From NCBI RefSeq assembly GCF_001831515.1, contig NZ_KV825596.1, positions 1-44,654 of the forward strand: a stretch of 44,654 bases of DNA, given 5' to 3'. The notes under the pieces are model-generated. The model did not search any database. It had not been told where the DNA came from and saw only the letters and a program-made list of their open reading frames with translations. This DNA comes from Corynebacterium sp. HMSC074A01. Its GTDB lineage: Bacteria; Actinomycetota; Actinomycetes; Mycobacteriales; Mycobacteriaceae. Position numbers and translations under genes: made by a program. This document shows positions 26,003 to 35,508 of this stretch, piece after piece. Position 1 is the stretch's first letter. Each line of letters opens with the position of its first letter.

Positions 26003-26024
26003 CCCTCTGGTAAAAGTTAGGCGC

Positions 26025-27245
26025 ATGCAACGACTCATCGTCCCAGACCTCGCCCGCGGCACCGCGCTCCTCGGCATCGCACTTGCCAACGGCTCGCTCA
26101 TCTGGATGGTCAACGACGCCTCACAGCCCGGGTCCGCCCCCGGGTGGACCCTGGGTGGCGTTGCGGAGGGCTCGCTTATCGACGCCGCGCTGGCTCTCTT
26201 CGCAGCCCTTTTCGTCCACACCCGCGGCCTGCCCATGTTCGCCACGCTGCTCGGCTTCGGCTTCGGTCTCGTCGTCGCCAGCCTCTACCGCAAGGACTAC
26301 CCGGCGGCACAGGCGCGGCGGGTCCTCGCGCGCCGCTACGGGGCGCTCGCGCTCTTCGGCCTTGCCCACATGGTCTTGCTGTTTTACGGCGACATCATGA
26401 CCATGTACGGCTTCGTCGGGCTGATCCTCGCCGCGATGTTTGCGCTGTCGACGAAGGTGCTACGCATTATTGCCTATACCTGCCTCGGGATCTACGTCCT
26501 GTTGACCTCACTCATCGGCGTGACCTCGCTGTTTCTTCCTGAGTTCGCGCACGAGATGGCCGAAAGCAGCATTCCGACGATGAATGCCGAGGCCACGACC
26601 TTCGGTGCCTACTTTGCGGACAACCTTGGCGGGGCCGGGGAAATGCTCATCTCTACCCCGTTCATCCTGTTAGAGCTCGTCCCGCTCGCCGCGATCGGCT
26701 ATGTCTGGGCAAAAGAGGGCGTGCTGGTGAACCCACAAGCACACAGGCGCACCCTGTGGACATGGACCTTCATCACCGCAGCAATCATCCTCTGCGTCGG
26801 CTTACCGTGGGGCCTCTCTGCTATCGGCGTGCTCAACCCCGAGCTGGAGGTAGGCCTGTTCCTGCTCAACACCGCCGTCGGTAGCCTGACCGGCCCGGGC
26901 ATCCTCGCTGCGCTCGCGCTCGCCACCGCGCACCTGCACAACGCGACGCCGAAGTGGACCTACCCGCTGGTTGCGCTGGGCAAGCGCTCCATGTCCGGGT
27001 ACCTGGCGCAGACCTTCTTCTTCCTCGCGCTGGTCTACCCGTTTAGCTTGGGGTTGGGACAGGACTGGACCGTCAGCGGCAAGCTCGCGCTTAGCGCCGG
27101 AGTGTGGCTGGCTACCGTACTCATTGCGACCGCGCTCGAGGCGGCTGGCAAACAGGGGCCGTTTGAGTGGGCGCACCGCCACGTCTCCTACGGCAAAACA
27201 GGAAGGATTGAACCGCACCGTGATCGTGCTGAAATCGCTGGATGA
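26025..27245 (+). CDS. DUF418-domain membrane protein
   Basis: Integral membrane protein of 406 aa. The N-terminus RLIVPDLARGTALLGIALAN matches the R-x-x-x-x-D-x-x-R-G start of DUF418/DUF1624-type membrane acyltransferase-like proteins, and the C-terminal half has YPLVALGKRSMSGYLAQ followed by FEWAHRH, the DUF418 signature. About nine helices. The function of this family is not established; acyl transfer to surface glycans is a guess. ATG at 26025 is chosen since the frame further upstream is inside the previous gene. It overlaps the GNAT gene by 26 bases. Confidence 0.82.
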   Translation: MQRLIVPDLARGTALLGIALANGSLIWMVNDASQPGSAPGWTLGGVAEGSLIDAALALFAALFVHTRGLPMFATLLGFGFGLVVASLYRKDYPAAQARRVLARRYGALALFGLAHMVLLFYGDIMTMYGFVGLILAAMFALSTKVLRIIAYTCLGIYVLLTSLIGVTSLFLPEFAHEMAESSIPTMNAEATTFGAYFADNLGGAGEMLISTPFILLELVPLAAIGYVWAKEGVLVNPQAHRRTLWTWTFITAAIILCVGLPWGLSAIGVLNPELEVGLFLLNTAVGSLTGPGILAALALATAHLHNATPKWTYPLVALGKRSMSGYLAQTFFFLALVYPFSLGLGQDWTVSGKLALSAGVWLATVLIATALEAAGKQGPFEWAHRHVSYGKTGRIEPHRDRAEIAG

Positions 27246-27657
27246 AATGACGCCGCGTGAGCTCCACGCGCTGTACAAGCTGCGCGTTGACGTCTTCGTC
27301 GGCGAGCAACAGTGCCCGTTCAATGAGATCGACGACCAGGACGCTGACCCGGAGACCAAGCACATCCTTGCGCTTGCCGACGACGGCACGCTTGCAGGCT
27401 GTGCACGCGTCTTCCCCACCGACAGCGGCTCACGCTTCGGACGCTTCGTCGTCCACCCTTCGCACCGCGGCTCCGGCATCGGGCCAGACATTGTGCGCGC
27501 CGGCATCGAGTACACCACCCGCTGGCCCGGCGACCTCATCGTCGAGGCCCAGTCCGGCCTAGTCGGCTACTACTCCCGCTTCGGGCTGGTTGCCGAGGGT
27601 GAGGAGTTCTTAGACACGGTCGTGCCGCATCGCCGCATGCGGCTCGCGCGAGCCTGA
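27220..27657 (+). CDS. GNAT acetyltransferase, ElaA-like
   Basis: Acetyltransferase of 145 aa. The N-terminal ELHALYKLRVDVFVGEQQCPF and the following EIDDQD are typical of ElaA-like GNATs; RFVVHPSHRGSGIG is the acetyl-CoA-binding R-x-x-G-x-G/A motif in form. The start is taken at GTG 27220, with GGAAGGA twelve bases away; TTG at 27208 is in frame but too close to that site. It overlaps the DUF418 gene end, so translation is coupled. Confidence 0.85.
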   Translation: MIVLKSLDEMTPRELHALYKLRVDVFVGEQQCPFNEIDDQDADPETKHILALADDGTLAGCARVFPTDSGSRFGRFVVHPSHRGSGIGPDIVRAGIEYTTRWPGDLIVEAQSGLVGYYSRFGLVAEGEEFLDTVVPHRRMRLARA

Positions 27658-27681
27658 CGCACTGAAGAGTCAGGGAGCAAC

Positions 27682-27963
27682 ATGATCTACGTGGTGTTTG
27701 GTGCAGTGGTCGCGTTCTTCATCTCCTTCTGCATCGTGGTCGTGGGCTGCCTCATCCACGTTGCTACGAAGCGGAAGGTGCTTTCTCCATACCGCTTCTT
27801 AGTGGTGATGGTGTCACTCGCACCGGTTTTTCTGCTCTACGACGTGCTGAGCGATGGGATGCCTAGCGGTCTCTTCAACTATGCGGTCAGCGGTTACCTC
27901 ATTACCGCGGTACTCATCAGCGCCCTGTGGCGAATCACAACGCGCCCACCCGACCGACCCTAG
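27682..27963 (+). CDS. Small three-helix membrane protein
   Basis: Unrecognised 93-aa protein with hydrophobic segments at about residues 3-27, 40-56 and 66-83 and a basic loop after the first (ATKRKVLSPYR). GGGAG five bases before ATG supports translation. It lies 24 bases after the GNAT gene and probably shares its transcript. Confidence 0.7.
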   Translation: MIYVVFGAVVAFFISFCIVVVGCLIHVATKRKVLSPYRFLVVMVSLAPVFLLYDVLSDGMPSGLFNYAVSGYLITAVLISALWRITTRPPDRP

Positions 27964-27982
27964 GGCCACAGCATCTCCCAGG

Positions 27983-27988
27983 TAACCT
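27983..27988 (+). promoter_or_regulatory. Possible leaderless -10 element of the SGNH gene
   Basis: TAACCT lies eight bases before ATG at 27997, with no ribosome binding site in the gap. Confidence 0.4.
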
Positions 27989-27996
27989 CAACGTCT

Positions 27997-28857
27997 ATGA
28001 GCACTCTCGCCCGCGTGGCCGCACTGACAGCTGCCGCGATTGTTACTGCCACCTCTGCAACCGCTCCCCCTGCAAGCGCGCAACCCGGGGGCAATGTTGT
28101 CGTCTTCGGCGACTCCTTTGCCTCGAACCCGGACCAGTACCGGGACACCACGCTGAAGTTCTTCAACCGGTGGGGCTCGTCGACGTCTTCGACGCGGATC
28201 TACGAGTCGACCCGCAGCCAGGCGGGTTGTCTACAGGGGCCAAACAACTGGCCTAGCCAGCTCGATGCGCGCACGCACAGCGCGGTGGCGGACTGGTCGT
28301 GCACGGGCCACCGCTCGAAGGATCTGCCGGGCCATGTGGATCACGCGATTCGCGCCGGTGCGCTGAACCGAAACACCCGAGCGGTGACGTTTGCCGTCGG
28401 GATTAATGACCAGTGGCGGCCATTTATCGACGGCGAGAGTTCAGACCCGCAACACATTCGCGCACGGTATTTCCAGAACATCAAGGATGCGGCGGCAAAG
28501 GTTAGGGCGGTCGCGCCCGACGCCAAGATCATTATCCCTGGCTTGCTCTCCATCACCGGCGGCGGTCGGCTCTGCTTGCTCAACGTGGTGCCGAACTCCC
28601 CGCTCGGGGTGCCGGCGTCGCGCGTGGCGGAGTGGGAGCAGCGGGCGCAAAACGATCAACGCGAGGCTGCGCGGCTCATCGGCGCCACGTTCATTGATAT
28701 TCGGGCGCTGTCCGCCGGCCACAGCACGTGCGCCAGGGACGCGGACCGCTGGGTGGCGGGTATCTTCGACACCACCACCCCCGGCTACAACATGGTGCTG
28801 CACCCCGCCAACGCCGGGTCTGCCTTCGTGGCAGACCAGGTTGCACGAGTGCTCTAG
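27997..28857 (+). CDS. Secreted SGNH/GDSL-family hydrolase
   Basis: Exported esterase of 286 aa. A signal peptide ends in ASAQ (about residue 29). Block I is VVFGDSFASNP with the catalytic Ser, GIND in AVGINDQW is block III with the oxyanion Asn, and HPANAGSAF near the C-terminus provides the catalytic His (usual form HPN). Three cysteine pairs are possible. Such enzymes deacylate lipids or wall glycans outside the cell; the substrate is not evident. It ends three bases from the convergent BCCT gene, with no terminator between. Confidence 0.88.
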   Translation: MSTLARVAALTAAAIVTATSATAPPASAQPGGNVVVFGDSFASNPDQYRDTTLKFFNRWGSSTSSTRIYESTRSQAGCLQGPNNWPSQLDARTHSAVADWSCTGHRSKDLPGHVDHAIRAGALNRNTRAVTFAVGINDQWRPFIDGESSDPQHIRARYFQNIKDAAAKVRAVAPDAKIIIPGLLSITGGGRLCLLNVVPNSPLGVPASRVAEWEQRAQNDQREAARLIGATFIDIRALSAGHSTCARDADRWVAGIFDTTTPGYNMVLHPANAGSAFVADQVARVL

Positions 28858-28860
28858 CGC

Positions 28861-30633
28861 CTACTTCGGGTCTTCCTGTTCCACCCAGTTGACCTTGGAG
28901 CCGGCCCTGGGCTGGCCGTCGCTGGAGACCTGCACGTCCTCGCCCAGGATGACCGAGTCTTCCAGGCGCCAAGTGCCCTCCTCCGCGTCGTACTCCAGCT
29001 CGGGGCGGTCGACCGGGTTGCCCTCCGAGTCGTAGCCCGGCGCGGGCTTGTTCTCGCCCTCCTCCAGCTTCTCGGCGGTGTCGGTCTTCTCCCACTGGCG
29101 GGAGCGGTAGCGGCGCGCGGCGGCGGAGTCGTCAGTCATCGCCTTGACCAACGACCACATCATGATGAAGTAGGTGATGAAGAACGGGAAGGCGATGATG
29201 ATCACCACCTCCTGCAGGGCGGCGATGCCGGAGTCGTTGATAAACAGCAGCGCGGCGGTGACCAGGCCGACGGCGACTACCCAGCCGATGCGGTAGTACA
29301 CGGGCGACTTGTTTTCCTCACCGCTGGCGAACATGTCCATGACGAGTGCCGCGGAGTCCATCGAGGTGACGAAGTACATGACGATGACGAAGAGGGCGAC
29401 CGCGCCGGTGATGGCATAAAGCGGGTACTCGCCGAGCAGAGTGAACAGGGCGCGCGGAGTGTCGCCCTCCTCCACCACCGGCCGGGTCAGCACGCCGGGC
29501 TTTTCTGCCTCCATCTCCATGGCCGCGCGGCCGAAGATGGAGAACCAGATGAGGTCGAACGCGGTGGGCAGCATGATGGTGCCCCCGATGAATTCGCGGA
29601 CGGTGCGGCCGCGGGAGATGCGGGCGAAGAACATGCCAACAAAGGGCGACCAGCAAATGGTCCAGGCCCAGTAGAAGGCGGTCCAGGTGGCGTGCCAGCC
29701 CGGGTTGTCGTTGTAGGAGTCCACCCAGAACATCAGCTCGGGAAGCGAGTTGGCGTAGATACCGAAGGATTCGGTGATCTGCCCCATCAGCGCGAGCGTT
29801 GGTCCGGTGATCAGGACGAAGAGCATCAACAGGATCGTCCCGGCGATGTTGAGATTGGACAGGATTTTCACGCCCTTGTCCAGGCCAGTGGCCACGGAGA
29901 TCGACGCTGCGACGGTGATGAACAGGATGATGCCCAGCTGAACCGGGGTAATCAGCGGCACGTCCCACAGGATGTTCAGGCCTGCGGAGATCTGCAGTAC
30001 ACCGAGCCCCACGGAGACGCCGAGGCCGAAGATAGTGCCGATGATGCCAAGGGCGTCGAGAAGCTTGCCGGGCGTCTCGTAGACGCGGCGGCCGAGCAGC
30101 GGGGCGAACATGGACGACATGCGCGCGGGCATCTTCCGTTTGTAGACGAAGTAGCCGATGGCCAGGCCGGGCAGGGTGAAGATCACCCACATGTGAATGC
30201 CGAAGTGGTAGTAGGTGTATTCGAAGGCCTGGATGATGGCCTCGCGGCTCATCGAGTCCATGTCGCCACGGGGCGGGTTGTAGGCGTGGTGCAGTGGCTC
30301 GGCCGCGCCCCAGAACAGCAGGGTCGCGCCCATCCCGGCCGCGAAGAGCATGGCGAACCAGACTGGGTAGCTGTATTCGGGCTCGTCCTCGTCGTCGCCA
30401 AGCCGCATGTTGCCGTAGCGGGAGACGAAGATGACGATGAGGAAGATGAGCACCGCCGAGATGCCGCCGATGTACATCCAGGCGAAGTTATCCATGAGGA
30501 AGCCGGAAACATCCGCGTAGAGGGCTCGCGCGCGGTCGCCGAATGCGATCGTCGCGGCCACGAAGACTACGACGAAGCCAAGCGAGGCGCCGAAGATGAG
30601 CGGGTCGGTTTGCAGGCTGCGTTTGCGCGCCAT
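28861..30633 (-). CDS. BCCT-family transporter (betaine/choline/carnitine type)
   Basis: Twelve-helix symporter of 590 aa for quaternary ammonium or related compounds. The family signature around helix 8 reads WTICWSPFVGMFFARISRGRTVREF, and the helix-3 region reads GVSVGLGVLQISAGL. The N-terminal tail is very short, while the C-terminal ~85 residues form a soluble acidic tail (GENKPAPGYDSEG, then ELEYDAEEGTW). This differs from the basic osmosensing C-terminus of BetP, so osmotic activation of that kind is doubtful. AAGGAT lies before ATG. The substrate cannot be set from sequence alone. Confidence 0.93.
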   Translation of the reverse strand: MARKRSLQTDPLIFGASLGFVVVFVAATIAFGDRARALYADVSGFLMDNFAWMYIGGISAVLIFLIVIFVSRYGNMRLGDDEDEPEYSYPVWFAMLFAAGMGATLLFWGAAEPLHHAYNPPRGDMDSMSREAIIQAFEYTYYHFGIHMWVIFTLPGLAIGYFVYKRKMPARMSSMFAPLLGRRVYETPGKLLDALGIIGTIFGLGVSVGLGVLQISAGLNILWDVPLITPVQLGIILFITVAASISVATGLDKGVKILSNLNIAGTILLMLFVLITGPTLALMGQITESFGIYANSLPELMFWVDSYNDNPGWHATWTAFYWAWTICWSPFVGMFFARISRGRTVREFIGGTIMLPTAFDLIWFSIFGRAAMEMEAEKPGVLTRPVVEEGDTPRALFTLLGEYPLYAITGAVALFVIVMYFVTSMDSAALVMDMFASGEENKSPVYYRIGWVVAVGLVTAALLFINDSGIAALQEVVIIIAFPFFITYFIMMWSLVKAMTDDSAAARRYRSRQWEKTDTAEKLEEGENKPAPGYDSEGNPVDRPELEYDAEEGTWRLEDSVILGEDVQVSSDGQPRAGSKVNWVEQEDPK

Positions 30634-30714
30634 TGATATCCAATCCTTGGGGACAAAATGATTGCCAGTCTACGTGACATTCCGACAATCTTTGACCTGC
30701 TACAATCAGGTAGC

Positions 30715-30858
30715 ACTTGAAGGGGAGTAGCCCGCAATCGGTTGTTCGACATACTGGCGCCTGCGCCCGGGCAACCGGCTCGACCATTTCAACACTTCGC
30801 TGGCCGAGTGAGCGAGACCTTCGGACCGTATCTACACGCGGCGCCGAAGCGCCCCTAT
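30715..30858 (+). ncRNA. yybP-ykoY-type (Mn2+) riboswitch
   Basis: The leader of the CDF gene carries the two conserved blocks of this riboswitch, GAAGGGGAGTAGC at 30719-30731 and GAGTGAGCGAGACCTTCGG at 30805-30823, separated by an extended hairpin region (CGGTTG with CAACCG, 30740-30776). An extended -10 TGCTACAAT lies at 30698-30706. The AGGGG of the first block may pair with GCCCCT at 30851-30856, next to the ribosome binding site GGGAGG at 30862, which would let metal binding control translation. In this family Mn2+ turns expression on. Exact ends are approximate. Confidence 0.8.
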
Positions 30859-30872
30859 TTTGGGAGGTTTGC

Positions 30873-31817
30873 ATGTCTGACATGCCCCCGTCACTCCGCA
30901 AAGAGCAGCAGATTCTGGAACGCTTCATGTGGCTGTCCATCGCTGTTTCCGTGGCCACCATCGTGCTGAAGATGATCGCCGCCTGGGTCACTGGCTCGGT
31001 GGGCTTTCTTTCCGACGCCATCGAGACGGTGATCAACTTCGTCGCCGCGGTGGTGGGCCTGTGGGCCCTGAAGCTGTCGGCAAAACCAGCGGACGAGAAC
31101 CACAATTTTGGCCACTCTAAGGCTGAATATTTTTCCGCACAAGTGGAGGGCTCGCTTATTTTGGTGGCAGCGGTGGCCATCATTTACACCTCTATCGACC
31201 GGTTGCTCAACCCACAGCCGCTGGAGCAGCTCGGCATCGGCCTGGTGTTCTCCGTGATTGCCGCGCTGCTCAACGCCGCCGTCGGCTACGCCCTGGTGCG
31301 CGCGGGCAAGCGCTACCGCTCCATCACGCTCGAGGCTGACGGCAAGCACCTGCTTACCGACGTGCTGACCACCGTAGGTGTCATCGTGGGCATGGCGCTC
31401 GTAGCCATCACCGGGTGGGAGATCCTGGACCCGATCGTGGCGCTGCTTGTTGGTGCCAACATTTTGTTCACCGGCTTCAAGTTGCTTCGCAGCGCCATTT
31501 TGAGCCTGCTGGCGGAGGTGCTGCCCGATGATGAGCTGAGCAAACTCAACGCCTTCCTCGATGACTTTGCCGCCAAAAACGGGGTGACGTTTACCTCCGT
31601 GCGCACCGCAGCTTTCGGGCGTGAACGCCTGATCAGCCTGGTCATGCAGGTGCCGGGCGAGTGGACCGTCTCCTATGCGCATGCGCACGCCGACGAGGTG
31701 GAAGCCGGCATCGCGAACACACTTGGCGCGGCGGAAACCATCATCCACGTCGAGCCCTTCGGATACACCACCCGCACGGGCCCCCTCTTTGACGAATCGC
31801 TGACAAAGCCCAGGTAA
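30873..31817 (+). CDS. Cation diffusion facilitator (CDF) metal exporter
   Basis: Metal/proton antiporter of 314 aa. Six helices with GFLSDAIETVINF in helix 2 and ADGKHLLTDVLTTVG in helix 5 (HxxxD) hold the transport site, and a cytoplasmic C-terminal domain has late acidic and His residues (AHAHADEVE, IIHVEPF). The HxxxD pattern is the one usually linked to zinc rather than manganese, yet the leader looks like a Mn2+ riboswitch. GGGAGG eight bases before ATG 30873 fixes the start; the longer frame runs back into the riboswitch and is rejected. Confidence 0.92.
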   Translation: MSDMPPSLRKEQQILERFMWLSIAVSVATIVLKMIAAWVTGSVGFLSDAIETVINFVAAVVGLWALKLSAKPADENHNFGHSKAEYFSAQVEGSLILVAAVAIIYTSIDRLLNPQPLEQLGIGLVFSVIAALLNAAVGYALVRAGKRYRSITLEADGKHLLTDVLTTVGVIVGMALVAITGWEILDPIVALLVGANILFTGFKLLRSAILSLLAEVLPDDELSKLNAFLDDFAAKNGVTFTSVRTAAFGRERLISLVMQVPGEWTVSYAHAHADEVEAGIANTLGAAETIIHVEPFGYTTRTGPLFDESLTKPR

Positions 31818-31861
31818 ACGCGATATTCTTGAGGGTGTAGTCAGTGAAAGGATGACCGATC

Positions 31862-32098
31862 ATGTGGGTCACGCAATCGATGGACACCTACCCCCAGGGC
31901 AACCACTGCCGCGGTTACGTTGTCGGGTTTTTCACCCCGAACGGGACGTGGCGCGATGCACCGCTGCCTCCCGAGTCCTTAAGGCTCAATCCACGCAACG
32001 TTGACGAGGACGCCAGCGACCCCGATTTCTGCTACCTCTACGCAAAAGACGACGCAGTCCGGTACGTGAACTACCTCAATGGCGGGGCGGCACTGTAA
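31862..32098 (+). CDS. Small protein of unknown function upstream of thiC
   Basis: Unrecognised 78-aa soluble protein. It starts MWVTQSMDTYPQGNHCRGY and contains FFTPNGTWRDAP and, near the C-terminus, DAVRYVNYLNGG. Two cysteines, no signal or membrane segment. GAAAGGAT lies before ATG. It is 44 bases after the CDF gene and ends just before the TPP riboswitch, so it probably belongs to the CDF transcript rather than to thiC. Confidence 0.65.
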   Translation: MWVTQSMDTYPQGNHCRGYVVGFFTPNGTWRDAPLPPESLRLNPRNVDEDASDPDFCYLYAKDDAVRYVNYLNGGAAL

Positions 32099-32123
32099 GC
32101 CACTACACTTTGTGACGCAATCC

Positions 32124-32215
32124 CACACGGGCGCCCCACGGTAGGGGCTGAGACCGCGCTGTACGCCGCGCGGGCACCGTCCGAACCTGTCTGGTTAGCA
32201 CCAGCGAAGGAAGTT
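32124..32215 (+). ncRNA. TPP riboswitch (thi box)
   Basis: The conserved thi-box elements are present in order: GGGCGCCCC, GGGGCTGAGA, then GAACCTGTCTGGTTAGCACC and AGCGAAGGAAG. It ends 11 bases before the thiC ATG and about the position of the ribosome binding site GGAG, so thiamine pyrophosphate probably blocks translation initiation. Confidence 0.95.
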
Positions 32216-32217
32216 GA

Positions 32218-34008
<1,791 letters not shown>

Positions 34009-34034
34009 GGCAAGTAATACCAGGTGAGACCGGG

Positions 34035-34040
34035 TAGACT
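34035..34040 (+). promoter_or_regulatory. Leaderless -10 element of the SLC13 operon
   Basis: TAGACT is followed seven bases later by ATG at 34048. There is no ribosome binding site in the gap, which favours this start over the GTG 24 bases upstream. Confidence 0.55.
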
Positions 34041-34047
34041 TCGACAC

Positions 34048-35508
34048 ATGGTGGAGACACAACGCCGCTCGAAACAACGCCCGCCCGCGCTCGCAGCCAA
34101 AGGCCCCCAGCTGAGCACAAAGCAGCTGGTGGGCCTGGGCCTGGGCCTCATCTGTTTTCTCATCCCCTTCTTCGTGCAGATTCCGGCCTTGTCCACCCCC
34201 GGGCACCGGATGCTGTCGATCTTCTTGCTCGCCATCGTCTTCTGGGTGCTTGAGCCGGTCCCGCTGACGGCGACGGCGGTGCTGGTCATCCTGCTCGAAG
34301 TCCTTTTGCTTTCCGACGGCGCGCTGGTCGACCCCACCGGCGGGGACCCCACGCTTGCCGAGCAGCTTTTGCCTGCCTCCGCCTATTTCTCCGCGCTGGC
34401 CCACCCGGTGATCATTCTCTTCTTGGGCGGGTTCATGATTGCGCACGGGGCGGAGAAGTTCGGCCTGGACCGCAACCTTGCGGCCATTATGCTGCGCCCC
34501 TTCCCGGACAAGGCACGGCTCACGGTGCTGGGGATCATGCTCATTACCGCTGTGCTCAGCATGTTCATGTCGAATACAGCCACCACAGCGACGATGTTCG
34601 CGGTGGTCATCCCAATCCTGAAGACGCTGCCCGCGGGCAAGACACGCGCCGGCGTGGCACTCTCAATCCCGCTCGCCGCAAACGTCGGCGGGATCGGCAC
34701 GCCGGTTGGCACACCCCCGAACGCGATCGCGATCGGCGCGCTCGCCGAGCACGGCATCCGCGTCTCCTTTACCGACTGGATGCTCATGGCGGTGCCCTTC
34801 ATGTTTGTTGTTTTGGCCTTTGCCTGGGTGTTCCTCTGCCTGGTCTTCATCCCCGCCGAAACCCGCATTTCCATCGAGATGCGCTCGAAGTGGAACACCT
34901 CTACCGACGCGAAGCTCTTCTACGCCGTCGCCGGTCTCACCATCCTTTTGTGGATGAGCGAGCCGCTCCACGGGATTTCCTCCAACACGGTCGGTTTCAT
35001 CCCCGTCGTGGCGCTGCTCTGTCTGCAGGTGATGAAGGGCAAGGACGTCCAGGCGCTCGACTGGCCGGTGCTGTGGCTGGTCTCCGGCGGTATCGCACTC
35101 GGCACGGGCGTGGGTGCCAGCGGGTTGGACGAGTGGCTGGTCGGCTCTGTCAGCTGGGAGGTTATGGGCGCGCTTGCGATCCTCGCGGTCCTCGGCCTGA
35201 TCGGCTTCGGCATGGCGAACGTCATCTCGCACTCCGCGGCGGCCAACCTACTCGTCCCGCTGGCGGTCTCGCTCGCGCTCTCACTCGACGGCATCAACGC
35301 GCTCGTTGTCGCCGCGGTGGTGGCGATCGCCTGCTCGCTGGGCATGGCACTGCCGATCTCCACGCCACCGAACGCGATTGCGTACGCCACCAAGGAAATC
35401 TCCATCCCACAGATGGCGCTGGTCGGGCTCGTGGTCGGCACCGCGGCCACCCTATTGCTGATCTTCGCCCTGCCGCCCGTCTGGCAGCTGATGGGGCTGG
35501 TGTCCTAA
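34048..35508 (+). CDS. SLC13/DASS-family dicarboxylate permease
   Basis: Sodium- or anion-coupled carboxylate transporter of 486 aa. The duplicated substrate/cation site motifs appear as SNTATTATM and SHSAAANLL (the SNT-type hairpins), with GTPPNAIAIG and STPPNAIAYA in the following regions. About eleven helices; the N-terminal ~30 residues are charged and cytoplasmic. Members take up succinate, malate, fumarate or citrate. It is the first gene of an operon: the histidine kinase ATG follows the stop directly. Confidence 0.92.
   Translation: MVETQRRSKQRPPALAAKGPQLSTKQLVGLGLGLICFLIPFFVQIPALSTPGHRMLSIFLLAIVFWVLEPVPLTATAVLVILLEVLLLSDGALVDPTGGDPTLAEQLLPASAYFSALAHPVIILFLGGFMIAHGAEKFGLDRNLAAIMLRPFPDKARLTVLGIMLITAVLSMFMSNTATTATMFAVVIPILKTLPAGKTRAGVALSIPLAANVGGIGTPVGTPPNAIAIGALAEHGIRVSFTDWMLMAVPFMFVVLAFAWVFLCLVFIPAETRISIEMRSKWNTSTDAKLFYAVAGLTILLWMSEPLHGISSNTVGFIPVVALLCLQVMKGKDVQALDWPVLWLVSGGIALGTGVGASGLDEWLVGSVSWEVMGALAILAVLGLIGFGMANVISHSAAANLLVPLAVSLALSLDGINALVVAAVVAIACSLGMALPISTPPNAIAYATKEISIPQMALVGLVVGTAATLLLIFALPPVWQLMGLVS

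Noticed and set aside
25677..26024. N-terminal extension of the DUF418 gene
   Set aside because: It is the wrong frame of the M20 gene (Pro/Ser/Arg-rich); the real protein starts with the conserved DUF418 N-terminus.
30717..30872. N-terminal extension of the CDF gene
   Set aside because: This stretch is the riboswitch, and a strong ribosome binding site precedes the later ATG.
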